Positions 6,807 through 14,487 of a stretch of DNA of 17,613 nucleotides are shown here, one piece after another. Below the pieces are notes generated by a model. That model ran no database searches, had not been told where the DNA came from, and saw only the letters and a program-made list of their open reading frames with translations. Origin of the DNA: Ramlibacter sp. (GTDB lineage: Bacteria > Pseudomonadota > Gammaproteobacteria > Burkholderiales > Burkholderiaceae). Position 1 is the first letter of the stretch. Every line of letters begins with the position of its first letter. The position numbers and the translations under genes are program-made. The stretch lies in contig JACMQP010000258.1 in the NCBI GenBank assembly GCA_014376915.1, positions 1 to 17,613 of the forward strand, given 5' to 3'.

Positions 6807-8264
6807 CTACCGGCCGACCGCCGTGTAGAGCTCCGCCACCGGCACCATCCTGCCGTGCAACGGCAGGATCCGGTCGACGTCCAGCTTGAGCCGCTCGATG
6901 TTGCGCACCAGGTTGTGATGATTGGGATTGATCTGCGCCGGCCGCGGCGCATTGGGCGGCCCGGGCGTGTACTCGTCCGCCAGCACAAGCAGCCGCTCGC
7001 GCGGCAGCCACACCATCATGAACGCCTGGGCGTGGAAGCTGTCGCCGAGCTGATGAATTTCCACCGTCCTGGTCGCGTCTTCGATCCGGTGGAGCGGTGC
7101 CGTCGCCGGCATCAGCACTGGCTGCCGTCCGGACCTGGCCATCGCATCCGGGCTGATGCTGTTCGGATTGGCCAGCACCCGGCGATACCAGTTCAAGGCG
7201 TACTCGCTCACGATCAGCGTGGCGCCTTCGGCAACGGCTGTCCGCAAGCCGCCGGCGTGGTCGAAATGGTGGTGGGAGTTGATCACCGTGCGCACCGGTT
7301 TGCCGGGCACGAGCTTGGTCGCCTCGGCGAACACCGCCAGCGCCCGCCCGTCGTAGAGCGGACTTTCAACCAGGATGAGGTGATCCTTCATCTCGATGGC
7401 GACGCTGTTGTGCGAGCCGCCGGTCAGGAACCACACGCCGTCCGCCGCCTTCTCCACGGTCACCCGCTCGACAAACGTGGGGACAGACGGCGGCGTCTCG
7501 ATCGCCACCGGCGCGTTCGGCACCACCTCGGCCACGTCGAGTTCCAGCACGTTGGAGCCGGCCTGCTCCTGGACGATGCGGCCCGGAAACTTGATGCCGC
7601 CGAAGTCCCGGTAGTTCGAATAGAGCGTCACCACTTTCGTGTCCCCCAAGACCGGGTTGGGCTGCACCGAATCGACCCGCTCGACCAGGCCCGCGGCGCT
7701 GATCCGGACGGTGGCGCGGAAGCGCCCTGGCTCGGTGAAGCTGACCAGCGACTTGCCGTCTTCCGTGCGCACCGTGCCGCCGTTCTTCAATGCCGCCTTG
7801 ATCACACCATGGGGTGTCGTCCACAGGTCGTGGATGCGACCGTCGACTGCCAGCGGCGCGGCGGACGGCGTTTGCCCGGCCAGGTTCCAGGCACTGCTTC
7901 CGCGCAACAAGCCGATGGCGCGCTGGTCACCCATGCCCATCGGCGGTAGCCCACCGCCGCCCGCGGGCTGTGCGCGCGTGCGCACGAACTCCTCGCGCAT
8001 TGCCGCGTTGGCGTAATCGACGTCGCGCGAGAAGCTGGTGTAAACCACGCGCGGCCAGGCCACTTCCGGCAGGAACGCCTGGCCGAAGGTGCCCCCCGAG
8101 CCCCGTCCCGAATAGCGCAATGTCTTCAGGTTGCTGCCTCCCATGGCCTGGTCGGCCTGTTCGAGGACAGCGCGCGCGTCCTGCCCGGTGTGGGCGCAGG
8201 CCGAGAGCAGCAGGGCCGCGCCGGCCGAGAGCGTGAAGGCGCGGCGGATGGTGTTCAACGTCAT
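6807..8264 (-). CDS. MBL-fold metallohydrolase lipoprotein
   Basis: A 485-aa two-part exported protein. The N-terminus has a lipoprotein signal with lipobox LSAC (residues 20-23), so Cys23 should be lipidated. Residues about 30-260 form a beta-rich region (NLKTLRYSGRGSG, then repeated short strands), similar in style to LolA/LppX-like outer-membrane lipoprotein folds. Residues about 265-480 are a metallo-beta-lactamase domain: HHHFDH (331-336) supplies the HxHxDH zinc motif, and His411, Asp430 (LADEYTPG) and His470 (PLHGRM) fit the remaining ligands. It is a probable di-zinc hydrolase at the cell envelope; the substrate is unknown. AGGAGT stands just upstream of the ATG. A sigma70-like promoter candidate lies at 8293-8322. 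It is transcribed divergently from the SDR gene. Confidence 0.87.
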   Translation of the reverse strand: MTLNTIRRAFTLSAGAALLLSACAHTGQDARAVLEQADQAMGGSNLKTLRYSGRGSGGTFGQAFLPEVAWPRVVYTSFSRDVDYANAAMREEFVRTRAQPAGGGGLPPMGMGDQRAIGLLRGSSAWNLAGQTPSAAPLAVDGRIHDLWTTPHGVIKAALKNGGTVRTEDGKSLVSFTEPGRFRATVRISAAGLVERVDSVQPNPVLGDTKVVTLYSNYRDFGGIKFPGRIVQEQAGSNVLELDVAEVVPNAPVAIETPPSVPTFVERVTVEKAADGVWFLTGGSHNSVAIEMKDHLILVESPLYDGRALAVFAEATKLVPGKPVRTVINSHHHFDHAGGLRTAVAEGATLIVSEYALNWYRRVLANPNSISPDAMARSGRQPVLMPATAPLHRIEDATRTVEIHQLGDSFHAQAFMMVWLPRERLLVLADEYTPGPPNAPRPAQINPNHHNLVRNIERLKLDVDRILPLHGRMVPVAELYTAVGR

Positions 8265-8292
8265 GGTGACTCCTGGGTTGCAAACCGGCGGA

Positions 8293-8322
8293 ATGTTAGC
8301 GCTTCGGACGCTGGCCTGTCAT
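8293..8322 (-). promoter_or_regulatory. Candidate sigma70 promoter of the MBL lipoprotein gene
   Basis: On the minus strand, ATGACA (8322-8317, five of six to TTGACA) is separated by 18 bp from TAACAT (8298-8293, four of six to TATAAT). A start near 8286 would give a leader of about 20 nt containing AGGAG. It lies in the divergent gap with the SDR gene. Confidence 0.4.
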
Positions 8323-8383
8323 CAAGGTGATTGCCAATGCGCGCCGCGGCGATACGCTCGATACTTCCTCCAGGAGCGCAGCC

Positions 8384-9151
8384 ATGAAAGATCTTTTTTC
8401 CCTGCAGGGCCGCACGGCGCTGGTCACCGGCGGTTCGCGCGGCATCGGCCGCATGATCGCCAGCGGCCTCCTCAGCCACGGTGCACGGGTCTACATCTCC
8501 TCGCGCAAGGCGGACGCCTGCGACCAGGCCGCGCGCGAGCTGTCGGAGCTGGGGCCGTGTTTTTCGTTGCCGGCGGACGTCTCCACCGTCGCCGGCGCGA
8601 AGGGCCTGGCAGCGGCGTTCGCTCAGCGCGAGCCGGCGCTCGACATCCTGGTGAACAACGCCGGCGCGGCCTGGGGCGAGCCGTTCGACACCTTTCCCGA
8701 AAAGGGCTGGGACAAGGTGATGGACCTGAATCTCAAGTCGCCCTTCTTTCTGACCCAGGCGTTTCACCCACAGCTCAAGGCCGCCGCGCGCGACCGGCCG
8801 GCCAAGGTGATCAACGTGGCGTCGATCGACGGGGTGTCGGTCAACCCGCTGGAAACCTATTCCTACGCGGCCAGCAAGGCCGGCCTCATCCACCTCATCA
8901 AGCGGATGTCGCTGCGGCTGGTCCAGGACAACATCGTGGTCAGCGGCATCGCGCCCGGCGCCTTCGCTTCGGAGATGAACAAAGTGGCGCGCGACCAGGC
9001 GGAAGAAACGGCGCGGCGCATTCCGTCAGGCCGCATCGGCACCGACGAGGACATGGCCGGCGTGGCGATCTATCTGGCGTCGCGGGCCGGCGACTACGTG
9101 GTCGGCCAGACCATCGTGGTCGATGGCGGCGTCACGCTGGCGCGCGGCTAG
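8384..9151 (+). CDS. Short-chain dehydrogenase/reductase, RhlG-like
   Basis: A classical SDR of 255 aa. Residues 15-22 TGGSRGIG form the NADP(H)-binding turn, NNAG is at 91-94, and the catalytic tetrad is Asn116, Ser147, Tyr161 and Lys165 (YAASK). The opening FSLQGRTALVTGGSRGIG and the overall pattern resemble Pseudomonas RhlG, an NADPH-dependent 3-oxoacyl reductase, more than FabG. The substrate could be a 3-ketoacyl compound, but this is not certain. ATG 8384 is chosen because AGGAG (8372-8376) lies 7 bases upstream; an upstream in-frame start at 8327 would add 19 residues unlike the family. It stands alone: divergent from the lipoprotein gene, convergent with the kinase gene. Confidence 0.88.
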   Translation: MKDLFSLQGRTALVTGGSRGIGRMIASGLLSHGARVYISSRKADACDQAARELSELGPCFSLPADVSTVAGAKGLAAAFAQREPALDILVNNAGAAWGEPFDTFPEKGWDKVMDLNLKSPFFLTQAFHPQLKAAARDRPAKVINVASIDGVSVNPLETYSYAASKAGLIHLIKRMSLRLVQDNIVVSGIAPGAFASEMNKVARDQAEETARRIPSGRIGTDEDMAGVAIYLASRAGDYVVGQTIVVDGGVTLARG

Positions 9152-9160
9152 GCCAGCCGC
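9144..9160. other. Hairpin spanning two convergent stop codons
   Basis: GCGGCT (9144-9149) pairs perfectly with AGCCGC (9155-9160) around a 5-base loop. The SDR stop codon (9149-9151) and part of the kinase stop codon (9160-9162) fall within or at the edge of the stem-loop. It could form in either transcript and contribute to ending both, but no T-run is present on either side. Confidence 0.35.
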
Positions 9161-10056
9161 TAAACCTTGAGCGTGCCCAGTTCGTAGTTCTGCGGGCCGC
9201 GGCTGGCGATCTTGAGGGCACCAACCTGGTTGCCCAGAGCCGCGCACTTGCACAAATCCCAGCCTTGTTCGAGCCCGTAAAGCAAAGCGCCGCGCCAGGC
9301 GTCGCCACAGCCGGTGGGATCGACAATCTCCTTCGCCTTCACCGGCGGCACCACGGTCTTCTCGCCCTCGACCCACACTTCGCAGCCTTCGGCGCCCAGC
9401 GTCACCACCAGGCCCTGCACGCGCCTTGAGATCTCGGCGTTCGACAGGCCGGTTCGGTCGCACAGCATCTTGCCCTCGTAGTCGTTGACCGTGACCCAGC
9501 TCGCCCGGTCGATGAACGCGGCCAGCTCGGTACCGTCGAACATCGGCAGTCCCTGGCCCGGGTCGAACACGAAGGGAATGTCGGCGGCCTTGAACTGCTG
9601 CGCGTGTTCCAGCATGGCGTCGCGGCCGTCGGGCGAGATGATGCCCAGCCGGATGTCGCTGCGCGCCGCGATCTTCGTGATGTGCGCCTGCATCATCGCG
9701 CCGGGGTGGAACGCGGTGATCTGGTTGTTATCGCGGTCGGTCATGATCATTGCCTGCGCGGTGTAGGTGTCGCCGACCTGGCGCACGAACTCGGTGCTGA
9801 TGCCCTGTCCCTTGAGCCGCTCGACGTAGTCGGCGCCGTCACTGCCCAGCGTCGCCATCGGCAGCGGCCGCCCGCCCAGCAGCTTGAGGCTGTAGGCGAT
9901 GTTCCCGGCGCAGCCGCCGAAGTCGCGCCGCAATGCGGGCACCAGGAAGGACACGTTGAGGATGTGAAGCTGGTCCGGCAGGATCTGCTCGGAAAAGCGC
10001 CCCTCGAACGTCATGATGGTGTCGAAGGCCAGAGAGCCACAAATCACTGCTGCCAT
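9160..10056 (-). CDS. PfkB-family carbohydrate/nucleoside kinase
   Basis: A 298-aa ribokinase-fold kinase. The first PfkB signature region is FGGCAGNIAYSLKLLGG (residues 46-62). The second is DPTGCGDAWRGALLYG (246-261), whose GCGD supplies the anion hole and the catalytic base Asp252. Homologues in this genomic position are often labelled adenosine kinase or sugar kinase. The sequence alone does not fix the acceptor. The ATG at 10056 is chosen although the frame stays open upstream to 10563, because that extension only translates the DUF3426 gene in a wrong frame and the protein begins as a typical PfkB (MAAVICGSLAFDTIM). Only a weak GAGG precedes it. It is 26 bp after the DUF3426 gene, so probably co-transcribed. 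Confidence 0.88.
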   Translation of the reverse strand: MAAVICGSLAFDTIMTFEGRFSEQILPDQLHILNVSFLVPALRRDFGGCAGNIAYSLKLLGGRPLPMATLGSDGADYVERLKGQGISTEFVRQVGDTYTAQAMIMTDRDNNQITAFHPGAMMQAHITKIAARSDIRLGIISPDGRDAMLEHAQQFKAADIPFVFDPGQGLPMFDGTELAAFIDRASWVTVNDYEGKMLCDRTGLSNAEISRRVQGLVVTLGAEGCEVWVEGEKTVVPPVKAKEIVDPTGCGDAWRGALLYGLEQGWDLCKCAALGNQVGALKIASRGPQNYELGTLKV

Positions 10057-10082
10057 GGGGGGAAAACCTCGGGGTGGATTGT

Positions 10083-11045
10083 TCAGGGATAGAAAGCCAG
10101 CAGCCGGTAACCGGCGATGCGATTGCCGCTGCCATTGGCCGCGATCGCCAGGGCGACCGAGCTGGTCGACTCGCCGGCGGCGGGAAGCGTCGCTGCCGCA
10201 CCGACGTCGGCCGGCGCCAGCACACGGCGCAGCACCGGCTGGTCCTGCGAGTCGGTGAGCGTCAGCTCGATCGACGGCATCGCCACCGGAAGCGGCGCCT
10301 GGTTGCGCACGCTGAAACCAAGCCGGTAGGCGTCGCTGCGCAGCCGGCTGAAGGAGGAACTGTCGATCACGATGGCATCGATCTGGCGCGGCGGCCGCAC
10401 TTCGCAGCGCAGCGGACCGCACAGCAGCTGCAGCCACGGCCGCAGGGCCGGCTGCACCGCCGCCAGCTTGTCGCGCTCCAGCACCGCGTACTGCAGCGCC
10501 AGCAGTCCCGCCAGCAGCAGCATGACCAGCACCAGCAGGACCCGCACCAGCGGCTGGCGCCACACGGCCTGACGCCTTGCATGACGCACGAAAGAGACGC
10601 TGTCCAGGTCCGGTTCCTCATCCTCGATCCGCGACTCGCGCTGCAGCTGCGAGTCTTGAACTTCGGAGGGGAACCAGGGATACAGCGGCGGGGCGGCGAT
10701 GCTGTCGGGGCCCTCGGGCGCCACTGGTGCACGCAATGCGACCGGGACTGGCGCCGGGACAGCGGACCCGGGCGCCAGGGGTGTCACTGAAACTTGGGAC
10801 GTCACTGGCACTTGCGGCATCGCCGGCGCCTGGGGTGCGACAGGCGCCCCGGTGCCAGCGGGCACCGGCATTGCCACAGGAGCCGGCGCAGACGCGGGCG
10901 TGGCTTCCGGTTCCTGCAGGTTGGCCGTCGCGTCGAAGATCTCGGCGCATTGCCCGCAGCGCACCCAACCTTCGGAAATCCGGAGTTGGTCGGGAACGAC
11001 TTTGAACATCGTCCCGCAAGCGGGGCACCGGGTGATCAGGCTCAT
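10083..11045 (-). CDS. Zinc-ribbon / DUF3426 membrane protein
   Basis: A 320-aa protein with three parts. An N-terminal MJ0042-type zinc ribbon has CPAC (7-10) and CGQC (30-33). A Pro/Ala/Val-rich, low-complexity linker spans about 45-120, followed by an acidic stretch. One transmembrane helix at about 166-187 (VRVLLVLVMLLLAGLLALQY) precedes a C-terminal DUF3426 beta domain (about 205-320). The zinc ribbon should face the cytoplasm and the DUF3426 domain the periplasm. Its function is unknown; its steady place after prmA in Burkholderiales is from memory. No Shine-Dalgarno precedes the ATG; instead TACAAT ends 9 bases before it, which suggests a promoter giving a leaderless mRNA. It lies 40 bp after prmA. 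Confidence 0.87.
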   Translation of the reverse strand: MSLITRCPACGTMFKVVPDQLRISEGWVRCGQCAEIFDATANLQEPEATPASAPAPVAMPVPAGTGAPVAPQAPAMPQVPVTSQVSVTPLAPGSAVPAPVPVALRAPVAPEGPDSIAAPPLYPWFPSEVQDSQLQRESRIEDEEPDLDSVSFVRHARRQAVWRQPLVRVLLVLVMLLLAGLLALQYAVLERDKLAAVQPALRPWLQLLCGPLRCEVRPPRQIDAIVIDSSSFSRLRSDAYRLGFSVRNQAPLPVAMPSIELTLTDSQDQPVLRRVLAPADVGAAATLPAAGESTSSVALAIAANGSGNRIAGYRLLAFYP

Positions 11046-11054
11046 GAGCGGCAG

Positions 11055-11060
11055 ATTGTA
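11055..11060 (-). promoter_or_regulatory. -10-like box just before the DUF3426 gene
   Basis: TACAAT on the minus strand (five of six to TATAAT) is followed by 9 bases and then the ATG, with no ribosome site. Transcription from it would begin at or within a few bases of the start codon. No good -35 hexamer is visible at 16-19 bp. Confidence 0.35.
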
Positions 11061-11085
11061 TCGACCGACCTCGCGGCGCGGCGGC

Positions 11086-11967
11086 TCAGATGCGCGCCGT
11101 CATCAGCACCCAGCCGTCCTCGGTGTCGGCGACTTCGAGCGCTGCATATGGTGCGTAGGCCTGCGTGAGTTCGCCGGTCTGCCGCTCCAGGATGCCCGCC
11201 AGCACCAGTGAGCCGCCCGGCGCGACATAGGAACACAGCAGGGGCGCAAGCACCTTCAGCGGCGAGGCCAGGATGTTGGCCAGCACGGTCTGGTAGCGGC
11301 CCTGGACGCGGTCTGGCAAGCCGGCCTGCAGCACGGCGTCGTTGGCCTGCGCATTGGCTTCGGTTGCGACGATGGCCGCTTCGTCGATATCGACTGCGTC
11401 GATGTCGGTCGCACCGAACTTCGCGGCGCCGATTGCGAGGATGCCCGAACCGCAACCGTAATCGAGCACGCGCTGGCCAACGATGGGATGACGGGCGATC
11501 CAGCGCAGGCACATCCGGGTAGTGGGATGGGTGCCGGTGCCGAATGCCAGCCCCGGGTCCAGCCGAATCACCCGGCGCGCCTGCGCCGGGGGTTCGTGCC
11601 AGGTCGGGACGATCCAGAATTCGGGCGTGATCCCCACCGGCGCAAACTGCGACTGGGTCAGCCGCACCCAGTCCTGGTCTGGCACCGGGCCGATGCCGGC
11701 AACGGCGCAACCCTCGAAGTCATCCTGCGCCTGCAGCAGCGCAGCAGCCTCGTTGGCGGCGGCTTCGACGGCGAACAACGCGACCACGCGCGACCGGTTC
11801 CATCCGCCGCGCGGCGGCGGCATGCCCGGCTCACCGAACAGGGCCTGCTCCGAGTCGGTCTGCGCGTCGGCGTCTTCCACCGAAACGCTCAGCGCGTCGA
11901 GCGCCTCCAGCGCATCGGACAACCACTCCACCCGGTCTTCGGGGGCCAGCAGACGCAGCTCGAACAT
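11086..11967 (-). CDS. prmA: Ribosomal protein L11 methyltransferase PrmA
   Basis: A 293-aa S-adenosylmethionine-dependent methyltransferase that methylates ribosomal protein L11, the same length as the E. coli enzyme. The N-terminal L11-recognition domain comes first. The linker and catalytic domain carry LDPGLAFGTGTHPTT, a PrmA hallmark, the SAM-binding VLDYGCGSGILAIGA, the acidic strand end IDAVDIDE, and VLANIL at the motif IV position. The start lies 4 bp after the accC stop codon, so translation is probably coupled to accC. It is a cytoplasmic enzyme, and its place directly after accBC is typical of betaproteobacteria. Confidence 0.95.
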   Translation of the reverse strand: MFELRLLAPEDRVEWLSDALEALDALSVSVEDADAQTDSEQALFGEPGMPPPRGGWNRSRVVALFAVEAAANEAAALLQAQDDFEGCAVAGIGPVPDQDWVRLTQSQFAPVGITPEFWIVPTWHEPPAQARRVIRLDPGLAFGTGTHPTTRMCLRWIARHPIVGQRVLDYGCGSGILAIGAAKFGATDIDAVDIDEAAIVATEANAQANDAVLQAGLPDRVQGRYQTVLANILASPLKVLAPLLCSYVAPGGSLVLAGILERQTGELTQAYAPYAALEVADTEDGWVLMTARI

Positions 11968-11971
11968 GCCG

Positions 11972-13330
11972 TCAGGCCTTGAGTGCCTTATGGCGCGACA
12001 GCCACTCTTCGAGGTAGTGGATGTTGGTGCCGCCGGCCATGAACTTGGCGTCCACCATCAGCTCGCGGTGCAGCGGGATGTTGGTGTTGATGCCTTCGAT
12101 CACCGTCTCCATCAGCGCCGTGCGCATCCGGGCCAGCGCCTGCTCGCGGGTGTCGCCGTGAACAATGATCTTGCCGATCATCGAGTCGTAATTCGGCGGC
12201 ACGAAGTAGTTGGTGTAGATGTGCGAATCGACCCGCACACCCGGCCCGCCCGGCGCGTGCCAGGTGGTGATGCGGCCCGGCGACGGCACGAACTTGTACG
12301 GGTCCTCGGCGTTGATCCGGCATTCGATCGCATGGCCGCGCAACACGATGTCGCGCTGGGTGAACGGTAGCTTCTCGCCGGCCGCGACCATGATCTGGGT
12401 CTTGACGATATCGACGCCGGTGATCAGTTCGGTAACCGGATGCTCCACCTGGACCCGCGTGTTCATCTCGATGAAATAAAACTCGCCGTTTTCGTACAGG
12501 AACTCGAAGGTGCCGGCCCCACGGTAGCCGATCTTCTTGCAGGCGGCGACGCAGCGCTCGCCGATTTTCTCGATCAGTTTGCGGGCGATGCCGGGAGCCG
12601 GCGCTTCCTCGATCACCTTCTGGTGGCGCCGCTGCATCGAGCAGTCGCGCTCCCCCAGATAGACAGCGTTCTTGTGCTTGTCGCACAGGATCTGGATTTC
12701 GATGTGGCGCGGGTTCTGCAGGAATTTCTCCATGTAGACCGCTGGATTGCCGAACGCCGCCCCGGCTTCCGCCTTGGTCATCTGCACCGCGTTGATGAGA
12801 GCTGCCTCGGTATGGACCACGCGCATGCCACGGCCGCCGCCGCCGCCGGCAGCCTTGATGATCACCGGGTAGCCGACCGCCTTGGCCGTCCGGCGCACCA
12901 CAACCGGGTCGTCCGGCAGCTCGCCTTCGGAGCCGGGCACGCAGGGCACGCCGGCCTTGATCATGGTCTGCTTGGCCGAGACCTTGTCGCCCATGATGCG
13001 GATCGACTCCGGCGTCGGGCCGATGAACTGGAACCCGCTCTTCTCCACCCGCTCGGCGAAGGCGGCGTTCTCACTCAGGAAACCGTAGCCGGGATGGATC
13101 GCTTCCGCGTCCGTGACTTCCGCTGCGGAGATGATCGCCGGCATGTTCAGGTAGCTGAGGGCCGACGGGGCCGGCCCGATGCACACCGCTTCCTCGGCCA
13201 GCCTGACGTATTTGGCATCGCGGTCGGCCTCGGAATAGACCATCACCGCCTTGACCCCGAGCTCGCGGCAGGCCCGCTGGATCCTCAAGGCAATCTCGCC
13301 GCGGTTGGCAACCAGGATTTTCTTGAACAT
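11972..13330 (-). CDS. accC: Acetyl-CoA carboxylase, biotin carboxylase subunit AccC
   Basis: A 452-aa ATP-grasp enzyme that carboxylates the biotin on AccB, the first half-reaction of acetyl-CoA carboxylase. Key stretches are [17 protein letters not shown] at the N-terminus, [11 protein letters not shown], the glycine-rich ATP loop [26 protein letters not shown], and the catalytic [14 protein letters not shown]. The length matches the bacterial family (about 450). It starts 9 bp after accB. No clear Shine-Dalgarno is present, so it is probably read by coupling with accB. The carboxyltransferase subunits AccA and AccD are not in this window, as is usual. Confidence 0.97.
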   Translation of the reverse strand: MFKKILVANRGEIALRIQRACRELGVKAVMVYSEADRDAKYVRLAEEAVCIGPAPSALSYLNMPAIISAAEVTDAEAIHPGYGFLSENAAFAERVEKSGFQFIGPTPESIRIMGDKVSAKQTMIKAGVPCVPGSEGELPDDPVVVRRTAKAVGYPVIIKAAGGGGGRGMRVVHTEAALINAVQMTKAEAGAAFGNPAVYMEKFLQNPRHIEIQILCDKHKNAVYLGERDCSMQRRHQKVIEEAPAPGIARKLIEKIGERCVAACKKIGYRGAGTFEFLYENGEFYFIEMNTRVQVEHPVTELITGVDIVKTQIMVAAGEKLPFTQRDIVLRGHAIECRINAEDPYKFVPSPGRITTWHAPGGPGVRVDSHIYTNYFVPPNYDSMIGKIIVHGDTREQALARMRTALMETVIEGINTNIPLHRELMVDAKFMAGGTNIHYLEEWLSRHKALKA

Positions 13331-13339
13331 GGGCCGCGA

Positions 13340-13780
13340 TTACTCGATCACGACCAGCGCCTGGCCATACTCCACCGCCTGGCCGTTCTGGCACAGGAAC
13401 TGGGTGACGGTACCCGACTTGTCAGCCTCGATCTCGTTGAGAATCTTCATGGCTTCGATGATGCAGATGGTCTCGCCTTCCTTCACCGCGCTGCCGACCT
13501 CGATGAATGGCTTGGCGCCGGGGCTGGAAGACCGATAGAACGTTCCCACCATGGGCGACTTGACGACGTGGCCGGCGGGGGCTTCAGGGACGACCGGCGC
13601 GGCAGGCGCCGGGGCAGGCGCCATCTGTTGCGGCGGGTAAGCGTGCGCCGGCATCGCTTGCGCGCTCCCGAAACCTGCCTTGACGATCCGCACCTTGCCC
13701 TCGGCTTCGGTGATTTCCAGTTCGGAGACGTTGGACTCGGACACCAGGTCGATCAACGTCTTCAGCTTGCGCAAATCCAT
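13340..13780 (-). CDS. accB: Acetyl-CoA carboxylase, biotin carboxyl carrier protein AccB
   Basis: A 146-aa biotin carrier. Residues 1-35 are the conserved N-terminal helix region ([16 protein letters not shown]). A Pro/Ala-rich flexible linker spans about 40-70, and a biotinyl/lipoyl domain follows from about 72 to 146. The biotinylated lysine is Lys112 in EAMKILNE; Ile replaces the second Met of the usual AMKMMNE. GGAG 5 bases upstream of the ATG supports the start. It is the first gene of the accB-accC-prmA run and is preceded by an AT-rich gap that probably contains its promoter. It works with AccC in the committed step of fatty-acid synthesis. Confidence 0.96.
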   Translation of the reverse strand: MDLRKLKTLIDLVSESNVSELEITEAEGKVRIVKAGFGSAQAMPAHAYPPQQMAPAPAPAAPVVPEAPAGHVVKSPMVGTFYRSSSPGAKPFIEVGSAVKEGETICIIEAMKILNEIEADKSGTVTQFLCQNGQAVEYGQALVVIE

Positions 13781-13916
13781 GTGCTCTCCAGCGGATGCAA
13801 CAAAAGGAACGCGAATTTACTCCAATTCACCATTACTTTCGGCTTCTTTCGCTATTTCCGGTAATTTTATTTCGTGATCGCGGCGACCGGGCTAAGCTCC
13901 GGCGGCCATCACGGTG
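13781..13916 (-). promoter_or_regulatory. AT-rich gap upstream of accB, likely accBC promoter region
   Basis: This 136-bp gap between the thioredoxin gene and accB is far more AT-rich (about 13800-13875) than the surrounding DNA. On the minus strand it offers TAAATT and TAAAAT as -10-like boxes, though no strong -35 sits at the right distance. GGAG (13786-13789) is the accB ribosome site. The position and composition suggest a promoter for accBC; the exact start cannot be fixed by eye. Confidence 0.45.
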
Positions 13917-14483
13917 TCAGAAAGTGCTTGCCCAGCCGGCAAGGTCGGCGGGCGACAGTCGCCCGATTTTACGATGAAGCACTTCACCCCGGGCCGAGAC
14001 GACGACGCTGAAAGGCAGTCCGCCGCTCGAATTGCCCAGCGATTTGGCCAGTTCGGTGCCGTCCAGCCCCGCCAGACCGATCGCATAACTGACCGGGGCC
14101 CGGGTCAGGAAAGCGCGCACAGCACTCGGCTGATCGATTGCCAAGCCAATCACTTGCCAGCTTTTATGCGAATTTTCTCGATAGAACGCATCGATTAACG
14201 GCATTTCCTCAATGCATGGCGGGCACCACGTGGCCCAGAAATTGATCAGCAGCGGCTTGCCGCGAAAAGCCTGCATCGCGAGCGGCGGGCCTTGCGGCGT
14301 GTCGAAGCTGCCCGCCCAGAACGGCTCCAGCACGCTCGCGGACATTTCGTGCGGCCGGTAACGCCACCAGGCCAGCCCGGCTCCAGCCGCTGCGGCGACG
14401 CCTGCCACCGCACCAAGGAGGGCGCGGCGGCGACCCGGGGACGTCGGGACGGGTACGGGGGGAGTGCTTGCGGTCGGATTCAT
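13917..14483 (-). CDS. TlpA-family membrane-anchored thiol:disulfide reductase
   Basis: A 188-aa thioredoxin-fold protein. An N-terminal anchor, GRRRALLGAVAGVAAAAGAG (residues 17-36), follows an Arg cluster; the RRR pattern vaguely resembles a Tat signal. The catalytic motif is WCPPC (86-90; Cys87, Cys90) within INFWATWCPPC, and the cis-proline is Pro157 in GGLPFSV. The domain should lie in the periplasm and reduce disulfides, as TlpA/ResA proteins do in cytochrome c maturation or redox defence. The partner is not indicated here. The start at ATG 14483 is chosen over an upstream start at 14579: it gives the normal anchor, AGGG lies just upstream, and it follows the previous stop codon by 4 bp. 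Confidence 0.88.
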   Translation of the reverse strand: MNPTASTPPVPVPTSPGRRRALLGAVAGVAAAAGAGLAWWRYRPHEMSASVLEPFWAGSFDTPQGPPLAMQAFRGKPLLINFWATWCPPCIEEMPLIDAFYRENSHKSWQVIGLAIDQPSAVRAFLTRAPVSYAIGLAGLDGTELAKSLGNSSGGLPFSVVVSARGEVLHRKIGRLSPADLAGWASTF

Positions 14484-14487
14484 CGCC

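Noticed and set aside
5408..6988. 526-codon minus-strand open frame opposite livH and livM
   Set aside because: Translation is dominated by Asp/His/Gln/Arg/Ala without any domain; both livH and livM are unmistakable on the other strand.
6855..7949. 364-codon plus-strand open frame opposite the MBL lipoprotein
   Set aside because: Arg/His/Asp-rich shadow; the minus strand has lipobox, zinc motif and ribosome site.
10057..10563. N-terminal extension of the PfkB kinase frame
   Set aside because: Ala/Gly/Arg-rich translation that overlaps the DUF3426 gene in another frame; the kinase aligns from ATG 10056.
12440..13864. 474-codon plus-strand open frame opposite accC and accB
   Set aside because: Compositionally biased shadow of two highly conserved genes; no ribosome site or recognisable domain.
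13880..13916. Possible terminator after the tlpA-like gene
   Set aside because: CGTGAT and ATCACG arms exist on the minus strand but the inner stem has several mismatches and no T-run follows; too weak to list.
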